64,000 nucleotides of DNA, taken from JAGQZY01 sp964588335 (lineage in GTDB: Bacteria; Bdellovibrionota; Bdellovibrionia; Bdellovibrionales; JAGQZY01). This document shows positions 52,161 to 59,494 of this stretch, piece after piece. Position 1 is the first letter of the stretch. Every line of letters starts with the position of its first letter. The stretch covers positions 124,001 through 188,000 of the forward strand of contig CAZPOV010000005.1 in assembly GCA_964588335.1 (NCBI GenBank), given 5' to 3'. The notes beneath the pieces are model-generated. The model was not told where the DNA came from and made no database searches. It was given only the letters and a program-made list of their open reading frames with translations. The translations under genes and the position numbers were made by a program.

Positions 52161-52831
52161 AAAAACTAAGACCGTGCGATACAGAGTTTCCTCTTCCTTT
52201 TAAAGCCCTGGCCAAGCCTCCAGGCAGCATCTACCTGCAAGGTGATCGGAATGTCTTAGGTCACCCTATGATTGCAGTGGTTGGGGCACGTGATGTTAAA
52301 CCTTGGGTTCTTGAATGGATTGAAAACGAGCTGGGACCAGCCTTGAAGAGCACGAACGTGGGGATTGTTAGTGGGGGTGCTCGTGGTGTCGACCAAGCTT
52401 GCCATCGTCTAGCCATTCGCAACAATCTTCCGACTTTGGTGGTCTTGCCGAGTGGCCTTGCTAGGATCTACCCACAAAACATTCAGAGCTGGAGTCAGCG
52501 GCAGAAGGTTCTGTTTCTAACAGAATACGAAAATTTGCAGGCCATGCGCAAACACCACTTTTACTTACGTAATCGCCTTATTGTGGCCTTAAGTCCTTTA
52601 ACTCTTGTCATTCAAGCCAAAGAGAAAAGTGGAACCATGATCAGTGCTGCATTTGCTATGGAACAAGGAAAGACGGTGGCCAGCTTACCAGGGGTACCAT
52701 CGGACCCCAGTTTTGGTGGCAACAACCAGCTGCTTTACGACGGCGCCGCCATGATTCGAGATCGAAAAGACCTTGAAGTTCTTATCAATTCCAGTTTTTA
52801 CGTAAAAGAACCAAGCCTGCCGGCAACATGA
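52157..52831 (+). CDS. dprA: DprA/Smf DNA-processing protein
   Basis: About 224 residues from ATG 52157 (alternatives: ATG 52151 or TTG 52124). Rossmann-fold DprA binds incoming single-stranded DNA and loads RecA during transformation. Motifs visible are VVGARDVKPW near the start, IVSGGARGVDQACHRLA, HFYLRNRLIVALS and GTMISAAFAMEQGKTVASLPG. It is short: the N-terminal SAM-like and C-terminal winged-helix domains of typical 360-residue DprA are absent. The 3' end overlaps the lptF gene on the other strand by 47 nt. Confidence 0.85.
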   Translation: MKKLRPCDTEFPLPFKALAKPPGSIYLQGDRNVLGHPMIAVVGARDVKPWVLEWIENELGPALKSTNVGIVSGGARGVDQACHRLAIRNNLPTLVVLPSGLARIYPQNIQSWSQRQKVLFLTEYENLQAMRKHHFYLRNRLIVALSPLTLVIQAKEKSGTMISAAFAMEQGKTVASLPGVPSDPSFGGNNQLLYDGAAMIRDRKDLEVLINSSFYVKEPSLPAT

Positions 52832-53882
52832 TAAAAGCGGGGAGCCAAGCCGTGAACCAAATGGGAACACTGGGAGACTTCACAAGACTGTTGCCGATAA
52901 TAAAAAGAATCCAATAAGCAACAATCACTCCAACACTGATGACACCGCCTCCGGATTTCCCGGAACGACTGTTGGTTCGGCAACCCAGTCCGATGCCGAT
53001 AAGTACGAAAAGAATGCAGGCAAACGACAAAGCGAATCGTTTGTGCCATTCGTATTTGTACTGTCGCCATTTCTTTTTATCTTCGGTTTCTTTTAGAAGT
53101 TTTTTGAGGTCGTTGTAAGTCAAACTGTTGATCGATTTGTCTCGTGTTTTTTTGTTGGTGGGCTCAATAATCTGCAGGTCGTAGGTGTCAAAGTGGATCT
53201 TGGTGTGGCCTTCGTCGGCAATCTTATGAATGTCACCGTTGGTTAGGCGAACAAAGGCCTTGTAGGAGTTAAAGCTTTTTTCACTGACGATCTTACCCTT
53301 TTCAGAAATAATAGTGGTTGGGCTGTCTTCATTTCTTTCATCATAGATAAAAACCTTTTCAAGTTCGTCAGTCTCTTCATTGATGCTATTGGCGTAGACC
53401 ACCAGATTGAAGAATCCAGAAAAGGTTCCCTCGCCTATTCGAGATACGATTTTTGAATTTCCAATGTCGGTGATTAAGACCTCGAACTGGCGGTTGCCCC
53501 AGGGACCTACTTTAAATGAGGTGTAGCCCGAAACAATGGCGACCACAACCCCTAAAACCAAACCCGGAAAGACGATCGGCCACATGCTAAGGCCCAGGGA
53601 TTTGAAGGCAATAATTTCAGAATCGCCGGACAAGCGATTGTAAGACAGCACGATGGCAAATATTAAACTCATAGGTAGGATAGCTGGCAAAAAGCTAATC
53701 GATAAATACGACAGCAGGTGGACAAGAGTCCGTATACTCACATCGTGCTGTAAAAGAGTATCGGTGAGTTTTAAAACTTGAAATAATAGGAGGATCGAGA
53801 CAAAGCTAATGACGCCAACGAAGAAAGTTGGCACCATTTCAGATAGTAAATAATAAAAGACTAATTTAAACCGTCTAACCAC
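52785..53882 (-). CDS. LptF/LptG-family lipopolysaccharide-export permease
   Basis: 365-residue YjgP/YjgQ-family inner-membrane component of the LptB2FG transporter, which extracts LPS from the inner membrane. Three transmembrane helices at each end flank a periplasmic beta-jellyroll domain (~130-270); motif SLGLSMWPIVFPG is a family landmark. GTG start. Only one of the two paralogues is present here, so F or G cannot be told. It follows kdsA after about 40 nt with a terminator-like hairpin between them. Confidence 0.88.
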   Translation of the reverse strand: MVRRFKLVFYYLLSEMVPTFFVGVISFVSILLLFQVLKLTDTLLQHDVSIRTLVHLLSYLSISFLPAILPMSLIFAIVLSYNRLSGDSEIIAFKSLGLSMWPIVFPGLVLGVVVAIVSGYTSFKVGPWGNRQFEVLITDIGNSKIVSRIGEGTFSGFFNLVVYANSINEETDELEKVFIYDERNEDSPTTIISEKGKIVSEKSFNSYKAFVRLTNGDIHKIADEGHTKIHFDTYDLQIIEPTNKKTRDKSINSLTYNDLKKLLKETEDKKKWRQYKYEWHKRFALSFACILFVLIGIGLGCRTNSRSGKSGGGVISVGVIVAYWILFIIGNSLVKSPSVPIWFTAWLPAFIMLPAGLVLLRKNWN

Positions 53883-53902
53883 AATCCCTCAAAGTAAAAC
53901 AG

Positions 53903-53920
53903 AGGGGAGGGTTCCCCCCC
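53903..53920 (-). terminator. Weak terminator after kdsA
   Basis: On the minus strand a run of seven G pairs with CCTCCCC (one G-T wobble, 3-nt loop), followed by TCTGTTTTACTTT. A G-rich stem with a T-rich tail is terminator-like, though the stem is short and the tail mixed. Confidence 0.4.
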
Positions 53921-53922
53921 GT

Positions 53923-54819
53923 TTATAGGGTCATTGTACCGACATTTTCTGGTTTTTGAATAGCTTTGCGCACATTTATGGCCTGTTTCACTAGATTTTC
54001 AAAGTGGCTGAGGCGCAACTGTGAGGCCGCATCACATTTCGCTGTCATTGGGTCGGGATGCGTCTCGATGAACAGAGCATCAGTTCCAGCAGCGACAGAC
54101 GCTAAAGTAAGATGAGGCACAAAGCGAGGCTCTCCACCATCTGGGTCGGCACTACTGATTCCATACAAACGAATAATGTGAGTGGAATCAAAACAAACTG
54201 GTGCTCCCAACTGTTGCATGATTGGAATAGAGCGTATGTCAGCAACCAAACGGTTGTAACCAAAACAAGCTCCACGCTCAGTCAGTAGAACGTTTTTGTT
54301 GCCAGTGGAATTGATTTTTCCAAGCACTCCAGCCATGCCCTCTGGGGCTAGAAACTGGCCTTTTTTAACATTGATCGCTTTACCGGTTTTTCCGCATTCA
54401 ACGGCCATTGAAGTCTGCTGACACATATAGGCCGGAATTTGTAAAACATCGACGTGTTCAGCGGTTGGAGCCACATCTTCGGTGCGATGGACATCGGTTA
54501 ATACAGGCATCTGAAATTCTTTCCTGATATCTGAAAGCGTTTTTAAGCCGTCTTCCATCAAAGGACCCTTCCAATTTCCAACAGCACCACGATTGTCTTT
54601 CTCGTAAGAGCTTTTAAAAATAATTCCGATTCCTAATCTCTGACTGATTTCAGCTAGAGCTTTGGCTGTATTAAAAGCCATTTCGCGGTTGTCGATCACA
54701 CATGGTCCAGCGATGACAGCCAGGTCCTGTCCCGATCCAATTTTAATCTCGTTGCTCCCAACTGAGACGCTAAAACTTCTTTCGGGGAGTATTATTTCCT
54801 CGACTCTTTGCTTTTCCAT
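53923..54819 (-). CDS. kdsA: 3-deoxy-D-manno-octulosonate-8-phosphate (KDO-8-P) synthase
   Basis: 298-residue aldolase condensing PEP with arabinose 5-phosphate, an essential step of the lipopolysaccharide core sugar KDO. The start region VIAGPCVIDN carries a cysteine (C40) where E. coli KdsA has asparagine, which marks the metal-dependent class II enzymes. Metal-ligand regions FDSTHIIR, LFIETHPDP and KCDAASQL are present. The ATG has GGAGG at good distance. Confidence 0.95.
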   Translation of the reverse strand: MEKQRVEEIILPERSFSVSVGSNEIKIGSGQDLAVIAGPCVIDNREMAFNTAKALAEISQRLGIGIIFKSSYEKDNRGAVGNWKGPLMEDGLKTLSDIRKEFQMPVLTDVHRTEDVAPTAEHVDVLQIPAYMCQQTSMAVECGKTGKAINVKKGQFLAPEGMAGVLGKINSTGNKNVLLTERGACFGYNRLVADIRSIPIMQQLGAPVCFDSTHIIRLYGISSADPDGGEPRFVPHLTLASVAAGTDALFIETHPDPMTAKCDAASQLRLSHFENLVKQAINVRKAIQKPENVGTMTL

Positions 54820-54944
54820 GTATCCTCCAACATGTTTATTTCCTTAAGAATTCCGTATCATTCTTGCAATTGCGCGTCAATCTTCCCTTGTCCCAGAAAG
54901 GGGGAGTTTTTGACCCTAGGGTGAAAAAAAGAGACAATGACCCT

Positions 54945-55967
54945 ATGGCCGCAAAAATAATGCTCGTAATCGACAATAAAGATGATCAAGACTTCATGGA
55001 AAAGGTTCTTCTCCGTTTACAATACGACGTCATTTCCATGAAAAATGGCCGCGACTTGTCGGAGCAATTGATCGACCATTTTCCCGATGTGGTCTTTGCT
55101 TCGACCTTGGGGAGAAACGCAAAAATTCTTAATGCCTTAGGTAAAATCAAAGAAATCCGTGGGAAGCCGAAATTGGTCTTCGTTAAGATGAAAAATGAGA
55201 AGAACACTTTGACGCCCACCCAAAAAGAAATCATTGATGGGACAATCTATACGCCCGTGGATCCGTTCAAACTCATCGATCTTTTGGCGCAAACCACAGA
55301 CATTGATAAAATTGAATTGCGCAGACGTTACAATGAGATGCTGGCAAGCGACCGTGGTAGCCGCGGCAAAACCAACAATAATGGCGAGGTTGAAGTGTCT
55401 GATTCAGCTGACCCTAAAACTCGCTCAAATAATACCGATGGGCCTGTTTCGAAAAACAAGAAAAACAAAAAAGACGACTACGGACAGACCCAAGTCATTG
55501 GAAAACATCGTGCTTCGACAAAGACTGAAGTTCAAAAAGAAGATCCCGACTATTACGGCACGGTGAATCCTGAAGATATTTCAGAGGAATCGAAATCGAC
55601 TCGCAAAAAAGGCGAGAGTGAAGCGGCCACCAATGGCAAGACTTCCGTGCAAGAGGAGACTGGCGGAGTCGAATCGGGGGCGACGGCCGACGACGTTATC
55701 GAAAGGCAAGAGGCTGCCGCGACCACTGCGACCCCAAAAACCAACACCTTGCTTCACGATCCGAAACGGAAGCGCAAGTATGATGAGATCACCGCTAGGT
55801 TAAAAGCAGAGGGCGACCAACCAACGCCAATGGATGTGCAAAAACTGCGTGAAAAACAGAGAGCTCAGGCACAAGAAGTATCAGAAGATGAGACGATAAA
55901 AAACAATAGAAAACACTTTCTAAAAACCTTATTTTCTATTTCTCCAGAAAGCGTCGTTAAAAAATAA
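54945..55967 (+). CDS. Receiver-like protein lacking the phosphorylation site, with disordered tail
   Basis: About 340 residues from ATG 54945 (GTG 54921 is possible; neither has a clear Shine-Dalgarno). Residues ~1-110 have the fold pattern of a response-regulator receiver, but the usual phosphoacceptor aspartate after strand 3 is replaced (PDVVFAST), so it is a pseudo-receiver. Residues ~150-290 are low-complexity, charged and rich in N, D, E, K, S and T; a short basic helical tail ends the protein. It converges on the receiver/J-domain gene, 5 nt apart, and may act as a non-phosphorylatable partner, which is inference. Confidence 0.65.
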   Translation: MAAKIMLVIDNKDDQDFMEKVLLRLQYDVISMKNGRDLSEQLIDHFPDVVFASTLGRNAKILNALGKIKEIRGKPKLVFVKMKNEKNTLTPTQKEIIDGTIYTPVDPFKLIDLLAQTTDIDKIELRRRYNEMLASDRGSRGKTNNNGEVEVSDSADPKTRSNNTDGPVSKNKKNKKDDYGQTQVIGKHRASTKTEVQKEDPDYYGTVNPEDISEESKSTRKKGESEAATNGKTSVQEETGGVESGATADDVIERQEAAATTATPKTNTLLHDPKRKRKYDEITARLKAEGDQPTPMDVQKLREKQRAQAQEVSEDETIKNNRKHFLKTLFSISPESVVKK

Positions 55968-55972
55968 CCGAC

Positions 55973-57907
55973 TTATTTTTTAAATAGGGAACCGACAACA
56001 TCTTTAAGGTCGAGTTGCATGATATTGGTCATTCCGCCTTTGCGGCCACCAGCCAATTGGCTGAGCTCTCGACGGGCACTGATAAATCCATTATCGATGC
56101 TTAAAGCTGTATTAAAATACTTTCGGCTTTTCTCTCTGTCGCCAAGGAGATTATAAAATAATCCGCGACAGTGATAATAAGCAGCCGAGTCCCTAGCTTC
56201 AATAGGAATTTGATTCAGACGTTTGTCAATATCGGCCATGAAGGCCTCGCTCAGCTGCTTCACCAATTTCATTTCTACCCAACAAAGGTGAGTTCGAATT
56301 TCTGGCGAGTTGGGATTCAGCTTAATAGCTTTTTGTAAAGTATGACGAGCTTGCGAGAACTGCCCCTTGTTGACAAGGTTTCTGGCCTGGTCGAACAATT
56401 GATCACCCTGCATTAGCATCTCAGACTGTCCAGCCTCTAGACGATCCAAGTAGGCCTTCTTCTTATCTTCTTTTTTGAGAGTATCGTATGCCACCTGAAT
56501 TTTCTCAAAAACTTTCTCGGAAAGTTCTTTGATTTGAGGTGGGGCGTTTTTTGACAGTTTGTCTGGGTGAAGAACTTTTGCCAAATCAAAATAGGCCTTT
56601 TTAATATCGCCGTCTTTAGCACTGCGACTCACACCCAGGCGTTCAAAAAAGTTTTTGTTCTCCAATTCATGTTCGAGCTTCTGTAGACGCTTGGCCTGAT
56701 GAGAGAAATTCAAAGTTTTATGAGAATTGCTAATCTCGACGTAACCCATGATATTAAAAAAGTGAATGAGGCGTAAGACACTGGCTTCAATGCTTGAGTT
56801 ATTGGTTAACAATTCCTCTAAGCTGGTGCCTCGCGACAATTGTCCCTCAATTGAAGGAAGGGTGCGTGAAACAAAGGGAAAAATTCGTGCTTTATTAATT
56901 TCCTCACTCTTCTCTTGATCAAACTCAATAAGGTTTTGACTTAATGGGAGATAGTGGGTTTTTAGCCAATCTTCGCGCATAGTGTTTTCGATTGTATCCA
57001 ACATAAACTGATTGAAGTCGTTATCGTCGATCGTCGCAATGGTAGCGATGTCTTCTGATTTTACAAAATTCAATTCCATTTGTGAGTCGGCAATCAGACG
57101 TTTTAAACGCCACACCAGCTGCTCTTTTAAAACAATGTTGATGGCGTGGGGACTGACGTAGTTGTTTTCAACTAAATACTGTCCGATGCGTTTATTGTTG
57201 GCATTGCCATCGAGGGCTTCATTCAAGTCGGCACGGTCAAGATAGCCTTGTTCCACAAGAAGCAGCCCTAGCAGGGATGCCTCATTTTTAATGTTCACCT
57301 GGACAATTTTACCTTTAGAAAGCCCGACTCCAGCGATATCGCCGTTGGTACAAGCGATATTCAAATGTCCGGTAGCCTTGGTGTCCATTAAAATTTTAAA
57401 GACCCAGGGTAAATCAAAGTTGTGCAAGCCTTCAGAGTTGTTGATGAGCTTGATCAATTTACGGGTTTTTATTTCTCGATCCAGATAAAGGCGAACCAAT
57501 GGATTAAAACCATCTTCGTCTTCATCGACACCACTGAATAGGCCCTCCAATTTATCGACGAATTTCTTCAAATCAATGGGTTTGGTTAGAAAGGCTTTGG
57601 CTTCAGACTTTTTCACAGCCGAGTTAATAAACTGCTTGTCTTTAAAGATTCCGCTGATCAGGTAAATATGGGGCTCCCCCGTCATCTGAGCTTTAATTCT
57701 TTTTACCAGCTCCAGCCCATTCATTTTGGGAAGCATGCAGTCGACAATCAGTACGTGGACATCTTGCAGCTTCGTGTAGCTCAGGGCCTCAGCTGGCGTG
57801 TGGACCATATAGCAGCGAAATCCCACTTTGGTAATCGCGCGCTTTAAGCTTTCGCTAAAACTTTTGTCATCGTCTATAATTAGAACATTGTAATCCTGAT
57901 AACCCAT
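55973..57907 (-). CDS. Response regulator with DUF4388-like, J- and TPR domains
   Basis: 644 residues. Receiver domain (1-125): acidic pocket D12-D14, phosphoacceptor D56 (IVDCMLPKMNG), signature T108-K109 (FLTKP). Residues ~155-395 resemble the PATAN/DUF4388 fold (FKILMDTKATGHLNI, VSKGKI-type run SKGKIVQVNIKNEASLLGLLLVEQGYL). A J-domain occupies ~418-490 with intact HPD (447-449), so it can stimulate DnaK. Several TPR-like helices and GRKGG-rich tail follow. The fusion would link phosphorylation-dependent signalling to chaperone recruitment. No kinase is nearby. A FliA-like promoter sits directly upstream. Confidence 0.85.
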   Translation of the reverse strand: MGYQDYNVLIIDDDKSFSESLKRAITKVGFRCYMVHTPAEALSYTKLQDVHVLIVDCMLPKMNGLELVKRIKAQMTGEPHIYLISGIFKDKQFINSAVKKSEAKAFLTKPIDLKKFVDKLEGLFSGVDEDEDGFNPLVRLYLDREIKTRKLIKLINNSEGLHNFDLPWVFKILMDTKATGHLNIACTNGDIAGVGLSKGKIVQVNIKNEASLLGLLLVEQGYLDRADLNEALDGNANNKRIGQYLVENNYVSPHAINIVLKEQLVWRLKRLIADSQMELNFVKSEDIATIATIDDNDFNQFMLDTIENTMREDWLKTHYLPLSQNLIEFDQEKSEEINKARIFPFVSRTLPSIEGQLSRGTSLEELLTNNSSIEASVLRLIHFFNIMGYVEISNSHKTLNFSHQAKRLQKLEHELENKNFFERLGVSRSAKDGDIKKAYFDLAKVLHPDKLSKNAPPQIKELSEKVFEKIQVAYDTLKKEDKKKAYLDRLEAGQSEMLMQGDQLFDQARNLVNKGQFSQARHTLQKAIKLNPNSPEIRTHLCWVEMKLVKQLSEAFMADIDKRLNQIPIEARDSAAYYHCRGLFYNLLGDREKSRKYFNTALSIDNGFISARRELSQLAGGRKGGMTNIMQLDLKDVVGSLFKK

Positions 57908-57914
57908 TACTTGA

Positions 57915-57941
57915 CTATCGGCAAAATGACCGCAGATTTAA
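57915..57941 (-). promoter_or_regulatory. FliA (sigma-28)-like promoter of the receiver/J-domain gene
   Basis: Read on the minus strand: TTAAATCT (57941-57934), 11 nt, GCCGATAG (57922-57915). The -10 matches seven of eight, the -35 five of eight, spacing is exact. The ATG at 57907 is 7 nt downstream with no Shine-Dalgarno sequence, the same leaderless layout as at the fibre gene. Confidence 0.5.
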
Positions 57942-57972
57942 AGGGTAATATGAATCTTTAAAAGGAGGTTTT

Positions 57973-58293
57973 ATGGAACCTATCCATACGTCTGACTCTA
58001 ATTTCGAAAATGATGTCCTAAAGTCTAGTACTCCAGTTCTGGTCGACTTTTGGGCGACTTGGTGTGGTCCCTGTAAGGCCCTGGCTCCGAAACTTGATGA
58101 AATTGCTAAGGAATATGAAGGCAAGATCACAGTAGCGAAAGTCGATATTGACCAAAATAAAGAAACTCCCAGCAATTATGGAGTTCGAGGTGTGCCCACT
58201 CTCGCTTTATTTAAAGATGGCAAAGTGGTTGATCAAATCGTTGGCAATCATCCAAAAGACAACATCACAGCTCTTTTAGATAAGCACCTTTAA
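57973..58293 (+). CDS. trxA: Thioredoxin
   Basis: 106-residue cytosolic thiol-disulphide oxidoreductase. Active site WCGPC (C31, C34) and the cis-proline motif GVPTL are normal; no signal peptide. Preceded by a strong AAAGGAGGT with good spacing. Divergent from the receiver/J-domain gene. Confidence 0.97.
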   Translation: MEPIHTSDSNFENDVLKSSTPVLVDFWATWCGPCKALAPKLDEIAKEYEGKITVAKVDIDQNKETPSNYGVRGVPTLALFKDGKVVDQIVGNHPKDNITALLDKHL

Positions 58294-58311
58294 TTCTTAA
58301 AACAAGGAATC

Positions 58312-58332
58312 GGCCCCAGTGAGTCTGGGGTC
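58312..58332 (+). terminator. Terminator-like hairpin after trxA
   Basis: ggccccag / ctggggtc (8 bp with one wobble) with a 5-nt loop, then a pyrimidine-rich stretch with TTTTT a short distance on. Lies between convergent trxA and rodA and may serve both. Confidence 0.5.
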
Positions 58333-58372
58333 CCTTCGTCGTTTTTCTCTATTTTTCTTTAAATTCAGTGGG

Positions 58373-59494
58373 TTAGAACATAAACCGTCGGCTGCCCACC
58401 GATGCGACGATGCCCAAAGAGGTCATGAATGTGACCATACTCGATCCTCCATAGGACAACAAAGGCAGTGGCACGCCCACAATCGGCAACAAACCAGCCA
58501 CCATTCCTATATTGATCACCAGGTGCCAGAAAATAAAAGCGGCCACACCCACGCAAATAAGAGCCCCGGCGCGATCGCCACAATCTCGGGCAATATTTAA
58601 AATTATCACGAGTAGAACCAAAAAGGTCATGAGAGTGATCAGGCCTCCAATAAAACCAAACTCTTCGCTGAGAACACAGAAAATAAAATCCGAGTGGCGC
58701 TCCGGTAAAAACTGCAGTTGGTTCTGTGAGCCATCGCGATAGCCTCGTCCCAGAATTTGACCACTACCAATGGCAATTTTAGCTTGGATACTGTTGTAAC
58801 CAGTGCCGCGCGGATCTCGTTCGGGATTTAAGAAATTGCGAATTCGATTTTTTTGATAGGGTTTTAAGGCGTAGCTCCAAGCCGCTGGAAGTGAGATAGC
58901 TAGTACCGCTAAGCCGGTCAATAAAACACGCCGTCGAACTTTTAAAAAAAGGATCATCGACGAAGGGATCGCCAACAAGAGTATCGCAGTTCCTAAATCG
59001 GGCTGTTTTGCTGTCAGCAAAAATGGAATGCCCAGAATCAGACCGGGTTTGATCAAGTCTTTGTAATCAAAGTTTTCCAGTTTGTGCCGGGCGAGAAAGC
59101 CAGCCATAAATAGAATCAGAAAAAACTTCATAGATTCGGAAGGTTGATAATTAAAAACCATAAGATCCAGCCAGCGGCGTGATCCATAAATCCGTTTCCC
59201 AATCACCAACACCAGCATCAAAGCAATCAAGTTCATCCAGTAAAAGGCCGGAGAAAAGCGAATCAAGTGTTTGTAGTCAATTCGGGAAACCACGAGAAAA
59301 GCTCCCCAGCCAATGCTTATCCAAATCAATTGTGAGCGAAAAACTCCGGTGAGGTGATCGGTGGAGTAAGCCGCACTGTAAAGGTTGATGATACCAATGA
59401 TTTGCAAAACAAAAATCACTAAAGCAAAGTCCCAATTGAACTTTTTCAGAGCGGTACGGCTTTCAATTTTTAAATCAAGACTTTGGCTTAGCAT
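58373..59494 (-). CDS. rodA: Rod-shape SEDS peptidoglycan polymerase RodA
   Basis: About 373 residues from the ATG inside the mrdA 3' end (a TTG four codons earlier is possible). SEDS-family glycosyltransferase with about ten transmembrane helices, polymerising lipid II during cell elongation with PBP2. Motifs are PERHSDFIF (RHTDFI-like), QPDLGTAILL and the C-terminal PLPLLSYGGSS. It is the last gene of mreC-mreD-mrdA-rodA. Confidence 0.93.
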   Translation of the reverse strand: MLSQSLDLKIESRTALKKFNWDFALVIFVLQIIGIINLYSAAYSTDHLTGVFRSQLIWISIGWGAFLVVSRIDYKHLIRFSPAFYWMNLIALMLVLVIGKRIYGSRRWLDLMVFNYQPSESMKFFLILFMAGFLARHKLENFDYKDLIKPGLILGIPFLLTAKQPDLGTAILLLAIPSSMILFLKVRRRVLLTGLAVLAISLPAAWSYALKPYQKNRIRNFLNPERDPRGTGYNSIQAKIAIGSGQILGRGYRDGSQNQLQFLPERHSDFIFCVLSEEFGFIGGLITLMTFLVLLVIILNIARDCGDRAGALICVGVAAFIFWHLVINIGMVAGLLPIVGVPLPLLSYGGSSMVTFMTSLGIVASVGSRRFMF

